A program made the position numbers and the translations under genes. This document shows positions 8,496 through 16,480 of a DNA stretch of 64,000 bases, one piece after another. The DNA comes from Bacteroidales bacterium. GTDB taxonomy: Bacteria > Bacteroidota > Bacteroidia > Bacteroidales > UBA3824. Location of the stretch: positions 62,001 to 126,000 of the forward strand of contig JAFYDK010000099.1 of the NCBI GenBank assembly GCA_017544805.1. The letters run 5' to 3'. Numbering within the stretch: position 1 is the first letter of the stretch; every line of letters starts with the position of its first letter. The notes below the pieces were generated by a model that worked only from the letters and a program-made list of their open reading frames with translations, was not told the origin of the DNA and ran no database searches.

Positions 8496-9811
8496 TGGTT
8501 CAAGTACTGAAATACACATTGGAGGCAGGTTTAATTTTCTGCATTTTCCAGTTCTTTTTTAATCAGGTGTATTGCAGTTTGTGTTATAACAAGTGGAACA
8601 GAATTTTTTTGATTTTCTCTTGTTTCGCCTCTTACCTGTTGCCGTTTATACAAATTGAATATTTTGAAAACGGTGTTGTTAATCTTCCTAAGTTTGAAAT
8701 CGTCAATATCGTAAATAACGGCGGTGTTGATGTTATTACGGTAAACAAGGAAAAAACTTTCCGAACCATGGCGGAAAATTTTTTCGATTCCAAGTTCTTT
8801 GATATTTCGGTTGAAATACTTTTTGCAGTCTATGTCGCGGGTGTTTTTATAAAATTGTTAGCTTTTTTCCTGAGCCTGAAAAAAACTTTGAAACTAAAAC
8901 GTAATCCGTTAATAACAACTTTAGATAACAATATTAAAGTTTTTGAAACAAAGTTGAATACTGTTGCGTTTTCTTTTTTTAAGAATATATTTTTGGGCGT
9001 TAAGGCAAAGCAACTTTCTAAGGAGGAAATCTCGGTTGTGTTTGAACATGAGAAGCAACATATCAGCGGAAAACATACTTTGGATTTGATTTGTTTTTCT
9101 TTGTTTTCGGCTTTGCAATGGTTTAATCCCGCTGTAAAAAAAGCCAAGGAAAATTCGAGGCTCGTTTGCGAGAATATTGCCGATAATACTGCCGGAAAGG
9201 ACGGCGGAATGACTCAATATTCTATGCTGATTTTAAAGCTCGGAATCTCTAACAATGCAAAGCAAACAAAGAAAAACAAAGATTTTAAGCAAGGTTTTCT
9301 TGTTCGGCGAATTGCCGGTCTTTTCAATATGGACAGCGATAAAGTTCGTAAAATTAGGTTTATATCTTCATTGCCGGTGATTTTAACTTTTTTCATAGCT
9401 TACGTGATGATTAAAGGTATGTTTTTGAAGACAAATTCCGGTCTTGAAATGCCCGTTCAAGGTAAAGTAAAGATTACTTCGGAATTTTTTGAAGACAAAA
9501 TTTATTCGGCCTCTGACGGTAATATTTTTAAAGTCAGACACCTTCAGACGGATTTTTATACTTTGAAAAATCAAAATGTTTATTCGCCTTTTGATGCTAA
9601 GGTCTTGAAAAAAGAAAAAAATCTTATTTCTTTGAAAGATTCATGCGGTTTGACCGTAGTTTTAGGCGGTTTTGATGTTTTTGATTTTCAACCGGATAGT
9701 ATTCCAAAAGGTGTTATAATCGGAAAAACGACGGGTGAATTGATGTTTATTAAAACCTATAAAAATTCTCTTGCCGTTGATCCTAAGAAAATCTTTAATT
9801 TCGATAAATAG
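8495..9811 (+). CDS. M56-family sensor metallopeptidase with M23-like C-terminal domain
   Basis: 438 aa. Several membrane segments in the first 125 residues and another near 290-310; zinc motif HEKQH at residues 185-189 in the cytosolic loop, as in BlaR1/MecR1. The extracytoplasmic tail (about 320-438) resembles the beta fold of M23/LytM peptidases: TSEFF, HLQTD, 'VYSPFDAKVL', 'GLTVVLGG' and 'GVIIGKTTGE' fall in M23 order. It keeps an H-x3-D like the first M23 ligand pair but lacks the later HxH, so it is probably a non-catalytic sensor of cell-wall fragments (inference). Partner of the overlapping BlaI gene. Confidence 0.8.
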   Translation: MVQVLKYTLEAGLIFCIFQFFFNQVYCSLCYNKWNRIFLIFSCFASYLLPFIQIEYFENGVVNLPKFEIVNIVNNGGVDVITVNKEKTFRTMAENFFDSKFFDISVEILFAVYVAGVFIKLLAFFLSLKKTLKLKRNPLITTLDNNIKVFETKLNTVAFSFFKNIFLGVKAKQLSKEEISVVFEHEKQHISGKHTLDLICFSLFSALQWFNPAVKKAKENSRLVCENIADNTAGKDGGMTQYSMLILKLGISNNAKQTKKNKDFKQGFLVRRIAGLFNMDSDKVRKIRFISSLPVILTFFIAYVMIKGMFLKTNSGLEMPVQGKVKITSEFFEDKIYSASDGNIFKVRHLQTDFYTLKNQNVYSPFDAKVLKKEKNLISLKDSCGLTVVLGGFDVFDFQPDSIPKGVIIGKTTGELMFIKTYKNSLAVDPKKIFNFDK

Positions 9812-9812
9812 C

Positions 9813-10043
9813 ATGACAGAAAAGACTTTTAAACGCAAAAATATGCCGGATTTTTCCGACAGACTGCTGTATTTTCAAATCGGACTTTCGATAGCATTAG
9901 CACTTGCGTTGCTAATAATTAATTACGAAAAGCCGAAAACCGAATATGAAAGCAACGAAACTCCTATTTTAGGTTTGGAAATGCAATTGATAGGGCAGTC
10001 AGATGCTCCAAATCATGTATTACCGCCTGAAATAAAAAAATGA
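9813..10043 (+). CDS. Truncated TonB-like membrane protein (N-terminal module only)
   Basis: 76 aa from the ATG at 9813; an upstream in-frame start would overlap the M56 gene. It has one membrane segment (YFQIGLSIALALALLIINY), then a short tail ending VLPPEIKK. The segment lines up with the first 75 residues of the full TonB at 10181: RLLYFQIGL with RGYFLEIGL, IINYEKPKTE with IFEWSTKVEK, and VLPP with VLPPPPPP. The acidic linker and the C-terminal domain that touches receptor TonB boxes are absent. It lies 1 bp after the M56 gene and is very likely cotranscribed. A competitor or assembly partner for ExbB/ExbD is inference; a decayed tonB duplicate is the alternative. Confidence 0.65.
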   Translation: MTEKTFKRKNMPDFSDRLLYFQIGLSIALALALLIINYEKPKTEYESNETPILGLEMQLIGQSDAPNHVLPPEIKK

Positions 10044-10180
10044 AAAAAAAATTAACTTTAATTTCATTTTGTGAATATAAAGTGTTAATTTAGCGTAGCG
10101 AAATTTTATGGTTTTGTACCGCAATTAGCACCTTTAAAACGTAGATTTTAAATAATAAACTTAGTAATACTTTAATTAAA

Positions 10181-10876
10181 ATGGCACAAAAAAAGACAGA
10201 AGCGGCTGATCTCGAAGGCAAAAGAGGTTATTTTTTGGAGATTGGTCTTATCGTAACCCTTGCAGCTTTTCTCGGTATATTCGAGTGGTCTACCAAGGTA
10301 GAAAAAGCAGATGAATTAATGGGCGTGCAGACAGTGTTGGAAGAAGAGGAAATGATTCCTATCACTCGTCAAGAGGACGTTGTATTGCCTCCTCCGCCTC
10401 CTCCTCAGCAGACTGTTACCGACATTCTTGAAGTCTTGGACGATAAAGTTGAAGTTCAGGAAGATTTCTCGGTAGACGAACTTGATGAAGAAGATCAAGT
10501 AGATTATTCTGAGCCTATCGTTGAGGTTGAACAAAAAGAAGAAGTAATCGAAGAACCGGAAATTTTCTTGATCGTAGAGGAAATGCCCGAATTTCCGGGT
10601 GGAGAAACCGGGCTTAGAAAATACATCGCTGAAAATGTTCGTTACCCCGAAATGGCTAAGGAAAACGATATTCAAGGTACTGTTTACGTTCGTTTCGTAG
10701 TTGATGAAAAAGGCAAAGTAACGAATGTTGAATTGTTAAGAGGTGTTGACCCGTTGTTGGATAAAGAGGCTTTAAGAGTTGTTCAGAGTCTTCCTAATTG
10801 GAAACCGGGTAAACAGAGAGGTAAAGCGGTTAAAGTATCGCACTCTGTGCCGATTAAATTCGCTTTGAAAAATTAG
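10181..10876 (+). CDS. Energy transducer TonB
   Basis: 231 aa. Single membrane segment at about 20-40, a proline run (PPPPPP at about residue 69), a long acidic linker, and a C-terminal TonB domain from about 135 (MPEFPGGETGLRKYIAENVRYP, GTVYVRFVVDEKGKV, WKPGKQRGK). This is the standard Bacteroidota TonB that transmits proton-motive energy through ExbBD to outer-membrane receptors, such as the one at 26955. It follows the BlaI-M56 cassette after 137 bp without a clear promoter, so cotranscription or separate control is open. Length and domain order are normal. Confidence 0.9.
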   Translation: MAQKKTEAADLEGKRGYFLEIGLIVTLAAFLGIFEWSTKVEKADELMGVQTVLEEEEMIPITRQEDVVLPPPPPPQQTVTDILEVLDDKVEVQEDFSVDELDEEDQVDYSEPIVEVEQKEEVIEEPEIFLIVEEMPEFPGGETGLRKYIAENVRYPEMAKENDIQGTVYVRFVVDEKGKVTNVELLRGVDPLLDKEALRVVQSLPNWKPGKQRGKAVKVSHSVPIKFALKN

Positions 10877-10895
10877 TTTTTTCTCTTTCATTTTT

Positions 10896-10942
10896 AAATA
10901 TAAACGGCTGCCTTTTTTTTAAAAAGCAGTCGTTATATTTTT
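10896..10942. terminator. Bidirectional hairpin between tonB and the GH2 gene
   Basis: Arms 10896-10911 and 10926-10940 pair with one bulge and a G-U pair around a T-rich loop; the converging genes both end here. Confidence 0.65.
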
Positions 10943-10953
10943 CCCTTTTTCTT

Positions 10954-12774
10954 TTATTCCCAATCTTGTTTTTTCTTTTCGTACCAAGATTTCATAATGT
11001 AAAATGCTTTTTTCTTTTCACCGTTGTCAGAGAAAAGTCCTTTACGGTTGTAATAATCTTGAATGTCGTTTAACACTCTGCGGGGTGAACGGAAATCTTT
11101 TAAAATCCATGGTGTTGTTCCTGCAAAACCATCAATTTTGTCTAACATTGCAATGTTTTGAATGTAAAGATTTTCTTGAAATTCTTCCGTCCAACGTTGA
11201 TTCTTTTCACCGTGATAACCATATTTTGCACCGCCGCCAAACTCGCTGATAATCACCGGTTTATTGTACGGTATTTCCCAAGTCATTTTAGGTGCGTCGT
11301 TTACGTCGCGATACCACCCGATATACTGATTGAAACTGATAACATCAACGTATTTGTTCATATTATCCTGAAGTTTGTTATGAAAATTTGATGCCGAGGT
11401 AACTTCCATTGCCATACTTATAAGACGTGTTGAGTCCAAATTTTTGGCGTATTGCGCAAGTTGTGAAAGAAAATTTTCTCTGGCTTGACCGTGCGGAGTT
11501 TCGTTAGCAATCGACCATATAATAACGTTTGCGCGGTTTTGATCACGCAAAATCATATCTTTTAACTGATTTTTTGCATTCTGAAGTGTTGCGGGATTTT
11601 CCCATGCAATAGTCCAATAAACGGGAATTTCTGACCATACGAGTAAACCCATTTTTTCAGCCGTTCTTACCATATATTCATTGTGGGGATAATGCGCCAA
11701 ACGGACAAAATTGCAACCGAGTTCTTTCGCCCAGCCTAATAGTTTTTCTGCGTCTTCTACACTGTTAGCACGTCCGCCGCCATTGGGTTTTTCCTCGTGG
11801 ATGCTGATTCCGCGTAAGAAAATGGGTTTGCCGTTAAGAATGATTTTTTTGTCCTTGGTTTCAATTGTGCGGAAACCTATTTCATCTTTTATCGTCGTAT
11901 TTCCTAACGTTAATTCCGCTGCATAAAGTTTCGGATTTTCAGGCGACCATAATTCCAACGTTTTAGCCTTTATAACGCCTGATATTTTACCGTCGCTGTC
12001 TGTTACATAACTTTGCTTTAATTTTAATTCCGGAAACGAAATTTCAACGGTTTTGCCCGAAAGTTTTTGATTGAGATTAACCGAAAACGCAATTTCACGG
12101 AATTTTTGTTTCGTGTTTTGAACTTTTTTCAACGTAAAACAATAGTTTTCAATATAAACATCCTGAGTTTCAACCAAAAAAACATCCCTTGTAATGCCAC
12201 CGTAATTCCACCAGTCAAAAATCTGAGTCGGAACATTTTCCGCTTTGCGTTTATTATCGACTTTTACAATAACAAAATTTTCACCGTCCTTTATCTTGTC
12301 CGTAACATCATAATTAAACGCTGTAAAACCGCCTTCATGCCGTCCCAAAAGTTTTCCGTTGAGATAAACGTATGCTTCGTAATTAACCGCTGAAAAATAC
12401 AAAATCACTTTCTTGTCTTGCTTTTTCTTATAATTGAACGACTTCTTAAACCATACAGTTCCCTCATAAAAAAATAATCTCTCATCCTTCGTATTCCAAT
12501 CCGAAGGAATCTGCATTTGGGGCGCTTTGTCAAAATCATACTCTATCAAATCCTCAGGTCTCTGAGGCTTGGAATTCAAAAAGAACCCCCACGATGTCGG
12601 ATTCATCCTATAATCATAATAGCCCTCTTCTTGAACATCAACAATATAATTCCAATTTCCGTTGAGAGAAATTTTCTCCCTCGAAAGTACGTTCCCAATT
12701 TGCGGAATCTCCTGCGCTCTCGCTCCTAACGAAAGCACTATAAAACATATAACCGCTTTTAATATTCTATTCAT
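10954..12774 (-). CDS. Secreted GH2 glycosidase, beta-glucuronidase-like
   Basis: 606 aa. Signal peptide with cleavage near ARAQ (residue 21), then the GH2 sugar-binding jelly roll, immunoglobulin-like middle domain and TIM barrel. The acid/base is Glu425 in SIANETP and the nucleophile Glu511 in ISEFGGG. After the nucleophile, Asn576 and Lys578 in YNRKGLF match the NxK motif that binds the carboxylate of glucuronic acid in beta-glucuronidases, so that activity is favoured over beta-galactosidase. It is a monocistronic leftward gene with a good -7 box. A periplasmic enzyme removing glucuronic acid from glycans or conjugates is the likely role. Confidence 0.82.
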   Translation of the reverse strand: MNRILKAVICFIVLSLGARAQEIPQIGNVLSREKISLNGNWNYIVDVQEEGYYDYRMNPTSWGFFLNSKPQRPEDLIEYDFDKAPQMQIPSDWNTKDERLFFYEGTVWFKKSFNYKKKQDKKVILYFSAVNYEAYVYLNGKLLGRHEGGFTAFNYDVTDKIKDGENFVIVKVDNKRKAENVPTQIFDWWNYGGITRDVFLVETQDVYIENYCFTLKKVQNTKQKFREIAFSVNLNQKLSGKTVEISFPELKLKQSYVTDSDGKISGVIKAKTLELWSPENPKLYAAELTLGNTTIKDEIGFRTIETKDKKIILNGKPIFLRGISIHEEKPNGGGRANSVEDAEKLLGWAKELGCNFVRLAHYPHNEYMVRTAEKMGLLVWSEIPVYWTIAWENPATLQNAKNQLKDMILRDQNRANVIIWSIANETPHGQARENFLSQLAQYAKNLDSTRLISMAMEVTSASNFHNKLQDNMNKYVDVISFNQYIGWYRDVNDAPKMTWEIPYNKPVIISEFGGGAKYGYHGEKNQRWTEEFQENLYIQNIAMLDKIDGFAGTTPWILKDFRSPRRVLNDIQDYYNRKGLFSDNGEKKKAFYIMKSWYEKKKQDWE

Positions 12775-12811
12775 CTGTGTTAAATTTTTTTAATTGTTAT
12801 AATCTACACTA

Positions 12812-12819
12812 CAAATGTA
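12812..12819 (-). promoter_or_regulatory. -7 box for the GH2 gene
   Basis: TACATTTG on the minus strand, full consensus, about 38 nt before the start codon and 32 bp from the edge of the multi-hairpin repeat. Confidence 0.6.
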
Positions 12820-12850
12820 TTATGAAATTTTGAAAAAAACAAATGATATG

Positions 12851-13031
12851 CACTACCTACGGTAGTGAGTGCCGCTCAAGCCGCGGGGGCTGTTCTTTCT
12901 TGGAAGAAAGAACCAAAGAACTTTTGTGAGATATAAAAAGGGAAAGCCCCTAAAGGCTTTCCCTTTTTATATCTCTTAAAAGTTTTCCGGTTCCCTTTTC
13001 CAAAAGGGAACTGCCTCGCCGGCATGAGGCG
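12851..13031 (+). repeat. Dispersed multi-hairpin element, copy A
   Basis: A 181-bp intergenic element made of consecutive hairpins, repeated at 45476-45655. In order: CACTACC/GGTAGTG; a GC-rich CCGC/GCGG pair; TTCTTTCT/AGAAAGAA with a TGGA loop; a 21-bp perfect stem with outer end GAGATATAAAAA and a 6-nt loop CCTAAA; GTTCCCTTTT/AAAAGGGAAC with a CC loop; and GCCTC/GAGGC around GCCGGC. A further 7-bp hairpin at 13036-13052 is private to this copy. It sits between the start of the GH2 gene and the end of the DUF3098 gene, both leftward. It encodes no protein of its own. Confidence 0.85.
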
Positions 13032-13053
13032 CATTCACCGCTGTAAGCGGTGT

Positions 13054-13308
13054 TTAATCATTGCTTTTTTTCATAATAGCATAGATTTCGAAGCAAAATC
13101 CGAATAGGACGACGATGGGTGCGAGAGTTATGTGCGTGAAGCTGAATATTGATTCGTCGAAGACGTTTGGGTCATCGGAGCCGCCGCCTCCCATGAGGAT
13201 AAAACCTATTAGGATAATGCCTAAACCTATTAGCATGAGTTTGTAGTTCTCTTTAGAGAGAGCCATTGAGAATTTAGAATCTTCTTTGTTATCGTTTTTT
13301 ACTTCCAT
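13054..13308 (-). CDS. DUF3098 small membrane protein
   Basis: 84 aa with two membrane segments (about 25-42 and 60-77) separated by a glycine- and aspartate-rich loop (MGGGGSDDPNVFDES). This matches the Bacteroidota DUF3098 family, whose role is unknown. In many relatives the gene lies in an ftsX-DUF3098-uppP-truB order; here it is last in the hotdog/ACP operon, 15 bp after the oxidoreductase, while uppP is alone at 56864. The displaced position suggests that the operon joined it recently or that the block was broken up. Confidence 0.8.
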   Translation of the reverse strand: MEVKNDNKEDSKFSMALSKENYKLMLIGLGIILIGFILMGGGGSDDPNVFDESIFSFTHITLAPIVVLFGFCFEIYAIMKKSND

Positions 13309-13323
13309 AATTTTGTGTGAATT

Positions 13324-14775
13324 TTATAGTTGTGGGAGTTCTCCGGTTATGAGGCGGAAAGTTAAGAGTGAAGTCATAGACACGCCTAATATGCCGTGAA
13401 GTCCGATATTTTGTCCAGTCCAGTAGATGTTGGAGGCGAGTTTTTGGAACGGCATTTTTTTGATTAAGCCGTACGCACTGCCTTGAGCAGTTGAGGTGTA
13501 GTTTTGATATGTCAGGGGTGTTGAAACGTAGAATTTATCGACTGCGTTTTTGATACCCGGAACATATTCTTGGGCTAAGTCAAGAAGTTGTTGAGCTTTT
13601 TGGAGTTTAAAATCTTCGTATTCTTTGCCTCTGTGCATTGGGAGAGAGCCGTTATCGAATTTTTCGACATCTTTATAGAGCATAGGGGTTAGAATATCAA
13701 TGTTTTGAGCATAATCGCCTTGTTCGGGAACGGTGTAGCTGATAAGTGCGCATGAGGGTTTTGAAGAAGCTTTTTGTGAGCCTTCGTTCCAAATATCTTG
13801 AGTTTTGTGAATGTAGATATTGTTGTTTTGATATTTTAGAACGTCTTTTTTTAATGCAATATTAACAGTAAACATTCCAAAACTATTTTCTAATGCGGCA
13901 TATCGGCGTTTTTGAGCGGCGCGGACAAATGTTACCTTGTCTAACATCGACATTAACTCTTTCGGGTGTACGTTTGAGACCACGTTTTTAACTTCGATTT
14001 TGCCTTTTCCTAAGATTTCCACGGCTGAGATTTCGCCGTTTTTTTCTTCTAAGGATATAACTTTGGAATCTGTTAAAATTTCGCCACCGAATTTTTTAAT
14101 GTTTTCAGCAAGTCTTTGAGCTATTTGCATTCCGCCGCCTTTTATTCTGTACGCACTCTGAATGAATGACGAATTGATTTGAGCGAAATGATAAAGCGGT
14201 AGTTTGTCAGTCAGCGGCAATTTCGGCGATGTACCCGACAAAACGTTTTTTAAATTTTCATCGGTTATAACGCTATCAAGATATTCTTTAGCTGGTTTGC
14301 TAAAAGGAGATTCGCTGTTTAGGATTTCTTCTTGAGTGCGGTTGAATGCCTCAAAAATATTTTCACCGATTTCTTGAATGAAAGCGGTGTAGCTTATAAG
14401 GTTTTCTTTTTGGGAAGGAAAATATTCCGTCATTTGTTCGCGGAAATTTTCGTAACCGTTTTTGAACAGATATTTTTTGTCTTGATAATAGATATGATCA
14501 AACCCTTGAGTATCCATTTTAACCCACGGTAAGTCAATGAGGTTGAATAGTTTGAAAATTCTATTGAGCGGCTGACCTTCGTCCATACCGCCGATGTAAT
14601 GAAATCCGGTATCAAAACATTGCGAGCCGCGTTTAAAAGTTTGCAAACAACCTCCTAAGAGTTTGCCTTGTTCCAAAACAATAACTTTCATACCTTTTTT
14701 TGCTAAAAGATATGCAGTTTGCAAACCTCCTAAACCTGCTCCTATAACCGCTACGTCGTACATTTTTCCCAACAA
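13324..14775 (-). CDS. FAD-dependent oxidoreductase, CrtI/carotenoid isomerase-like
   Basis: 483 aa. The N-terminus has the Rossmann FAD motif (VIGAGLGGLQTAYLLAKKG) followed by an acidic residue and GGCLQTF, as in phytoene desaturases, carotenoid isomerases and all-trans-retinol saturases; the C-terminus has the second FAD contact (WTGQNIGLHGILG). Such enzymes reduce, oxidise or isomerise long conjugated chains or lipids. Here it follows four acyl-processing genes in one leftward operon (5 bp after the FabZ-like gene), which fits action on a polyene acyl product. The exact substrate cannot be told from sequence. Confidence 0.75.
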   Translation of the reverse strand: MLGKMYDVAVIGAGLGGLQTAYLLAKKGMKVIVLEQGKLLGGCLQTFKRGSQCFDTGFHYIGGMDEGQPLNRIFKLFNLIDLPWVKMDTQGFDHIYYQDKKYLFKNGYENFREQMTEYFPSQKENLISYTAFIQEIGENIFEAFNRTQEEILNSESPFSKPAKEYLDSVITDENLKNVLSGTSPKLPLTDKLPLYHFAQINSSFIQSAYRIKGGGMQIAQRLAENIKKFGGEILTDSKVISLEEKNGEISAVEILGKGKIEVKNVVSNVHPKELMSMLDKVTFVRAAQKRRYAALENSFGMFTVNIALKKDVLKYQNNNIYIHKTQDIWNEGSQKASSKPSCALISYTVPEQGDYAQNIDILTPMLYKDVEKFDNGSLPMHRGKEYEDFKLQKAQQLLDLAQEYVPGIKNAVDKFYVSTPLTYQNYTSTAQGSAYGLIKKMPFQKLASNIYWTGQNIGLHGILGVSMTSLLTFRLITGELPQL

Positions 14776-14780
14776 AAAAA

Positions 14781-15143
14781 TTAAAGTCTATCGCATACAA
14801 TACCCGAAAGGGTCATGTAAGTTGTTTGATTGAAGAAAATTTCAGCTGAAAGTTTTTCCCCATCCTCTACTTTTATTTTAACATTCAGGGTAGGGGAGCC
14901 GTCGGGGGTTACCATTGCCGTAAGACGGCATCTGTCTATGGTTTTCAGTGTTAAAGGTTTGCTTAAAACGTCCTCTGCTAACTCCTTAATCATCTGAATA
15001 TTACAAACACCGGGAGTAATTGGTTTTTCGGGGAAATGTCCCTGATAAACTTTATGTTTAGTGTTTAGGCTTACTTCGTAAAGGAAACCGCCATCTTCGA
15101 GGGATTCTTTTTTCTTGACGTAATAAAAATCTTCTATTAACAT
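14781..15143 (-). CDS. FabZ-like hotdog 3-hydroxyacyl-ACP dehydratase
   Basis: 120 aa, single hotdog fold. The active-site segment GHFPEKPITPGVCNIQMI matches FabZ/FabA dehydratases: His before the Phe-Pro pair, and a proline-containing turn leading to the central helix. The usual catalytic Glu/Asp of the central helix is less obvious (the helix reads CNIQMIKELAE), so activity is likely but not certain. It lies in the ACP-hotdog-thioesterase-hotdog-oxidoreductase operon, where it would dehydrate ACP-bound intermediates. It is distinct from the housekeeping FabZ, which is not in the window. Confidence 0.7.
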   Translation of the reverse strand: MLIEDFYYVKKKESLEDGGFLYEVSLNTKHKVYQGHFPEKPITPGVCNIQMIKELAEDVLSKPLTLKTIDRCRLTAMVTPDGSPTLNVKIKVEDGEKLSAEIFFNQTTYMTLSGIVCDRL

Positions 15144-15157
15144 GATGTTTTTTCTAA

Positions 15158-15610
15158 TTAAGAGTTAACGGGAAAAAATCCCCAGCGGTCTTTCCACTGA
15201 GCGTAAAATTCGGGATTTGAAGCTTCAAAAACACCGCTTCTGGTAACAAATAATTGAGTGGTTTGAGCCTCAATGATTACTGCGCCGTCGCTTTTTCGGG
15301 TTATGAGATAATTGAAAACCATTTTTGCGCTGCGCGTGGGAACGTAAGTAATCTTTACATTAAGTAACTCGCTGATACGTGCTGAATTTTTGTATTTTAT
15401 GTGCATATCCGCAACGGGTGCAAGATAACCGCTGTTAAAAATATGAAGGTATTCAAAGCCGTATTTTGCGCCGAATTTTTCCCGTGCATCTTCCATGTAT
15501 TTTACATAATTGCCGTGCCAGACCATTTGTATTCCGTCCAAATCATAAAACGGAACTTGAAAATCATAGTCAAGGCTCAAAACGGGAGCATTTTCAGTTT
15601 TGAGTTCCAT
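15158..15610 (-). CDS. Acyl-CoA/acyl-ACP thioesterase, 4HBT type
   Basis: 150 aa from the ATG at 15610; a longer frame to 15646 would overlap the upstream gene, and TAATG coupling at 15610 favours this start. The fold is hotdog of the YbgC/4-hydroxybenzoyl-CoA thioesterase kind: VPFYDLDGIQMVWHGNYVKYMEDAREKF holds the catalytic Asp-x-DG and HGNY motifs. It hydrolyses acyl thioesters; in this operon the substrate is probably an acyl-ACP. Such thioesterases are standard parts of aryl polyene and flexirubin gene clusters. Confidence 0.75.
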   Translation of the reverse strand: MELKTENAPVLSLDYDFQVPFYDLDGIQMVWHGNYVKYMEDAREKFGAKYGFEYLHIFNSGYLAPVADMHIKYKNSARISELLNVKITYVPTRSAKMVFNYLITRKSDGAVIIEAQTTQLFVTRSGVFEASNPEFYAQWKDRWGFFPVNS

Positions 15611-16047
15611 TATTTCTTTTTGTCCATAAAAATTTTGATCTTGCAAGATGCAGCTGTTTTACCGTTGATTTTAGTAACTGCATTCATTAGCGTGATATTC
15701 AATGCGTTGGACACAACAACAAGAGATGACTCCAATTCATCTCCGACTTTAGCGGGAATTTCGAGATTAAACTTTTTGATTTCGGCGATATAACCCAAAA
15801 CAATCGGTCTTTTGTTTATCCAATCATTGTAACCTGCAAAACAAGCCGCCGACTGTGCAATGTGTTCTATCATGCCCGATTCAGAAAACGAATTGCCGGA
15901 GACAAAAATATTGCCCCCGTCAATTGTAAGTCCTGTTTCGACCGAAGAATCGTTAGCGGCAAAAATTTTGTCCACCATCAACATCGGTTCGCGTTGAGGT
16001 ATAAAAGTTTTAATCTCTTCTCCTGCGTACATTACAGGTGCAGACAT
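15610..16047 (-). CDS. Hotdog-fold dehydratase of polyene-cluster type
   Basis: 145 aa from MSAPVMYAGEE; an upstream in-frame extension to 16146 would run through the ACP gene and is rejected. The core IPQREPMLMVDKI and the central helix ESGMIEHIAQSAACFAGY match the small dehydratases of the FabA/FabZ superfamily found in aryl polyene clusters (ApeP-like), with a Glu-His pair at the centre. It lies 14 bp after the ACP gene, and its stop overlaps the thioesterase start. Likely role: 3-hydroxyacyl-ACP dehydration in chain building. Confidence 0.65.
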   Translation of the reverse strand: MSAPVMYAGEEIKTFIPQREPMLMVDKIFAANDSSVETGLTIDGGNIFVSGNSFSESGMIEHIAQSAACFAGYNDWINKRPIVLGYIAEIKKFNLEIPAKVGDELESSLVVVSNALNITLMNAVTKINGKTAASCKIKIFMDKKK

Positions 16048-16060
16048 TTTTCCCTTTTTT

Positions 16061-16306
16061 TTAAGCGTTGAGTTTGTCAAAAACAAAATCGTAAAGATTT
16101 TGGAAAGTTTTAACCTGAGATACGCTCTGACCTTTGATTTCAACACCGAATTCTTCCTCTACCAAAGCAATCATGTCTACAAGGCTAAGACTGTCTAATT
16201 GCAAGGTTTCCTTGATGTTAGCATCAGGAGTTATTGAAGATTCTTCTACTTCAAATTCGTTAGCGAGAACGGAATTCATTTTTGCTATGAGTTCGTTTTT
16301 TTCCAT
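16061..16306 (-). CDS. Secondary acyl carrier protein
   Basis: 81 aa, with the attachment serine at residue 39 in LDSLSLVDMIALVEEEF. The sequence differs widely from the AcpP at 5651, and the motif is DSLS rather than DSLDTV, as in ACPs of dedicated secondary pathways. It is the first gene of the leftward operon, with a near-consensus -7 box at 16351. It probably carries the growing acyl chain for the two dehydratases and the thioesterase. No dedicated ketosynthase is nearby. Confidence 0.85.
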   Translation of the reverse strand: MEKNELIAKMNSVLANEFEVEESSITPDANIKETLQLDSLSLVDMIALVEEEFGVEIKGQSVSQVKTFQNLYDFVFDKLNA

Positions 16307-16350
16307 TTTGATTAAATATGTTTTTGATAATAAAATATTAAGTGTGGCTG

Positions 16351-16358
16351 CAAAGTTC
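16351..16358 (-). promoter_or_regulatory. Probable -7 box of the ACP/hotdog operon
   Basis: GAACTTTG on the minus strand, 7 of 8 matches to TAnnTTTG, 45 nt before the ACP start. Confidence 0.4.
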
Positions 16359-16480
16359 GTGATTTTTTTTCAGTATGGCAAAAAAAATCCGTTAAAAAAA
16401 TAATAAGATTGCAAAAATTCGGATAATGCAATTTTTTTTTACCTTATTATCCCTTTTGTTTTTTTTCTCTTACCTAAAAA

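Noticed and set aside
8495-9811. Beta-lactam resistance system (BlaR1-BlaI)
   Set aside because: No beta-lactamase or penicillin-binding protein gene is present, and the sensor domain is not of the penicillin-binding type.
12851-13031. Insertion sequence
   Set aside because: The element is only about 180 bp, has no transposase, no target-site duplication that I can see, and no terminal inverted repeat spanning the whole unit.
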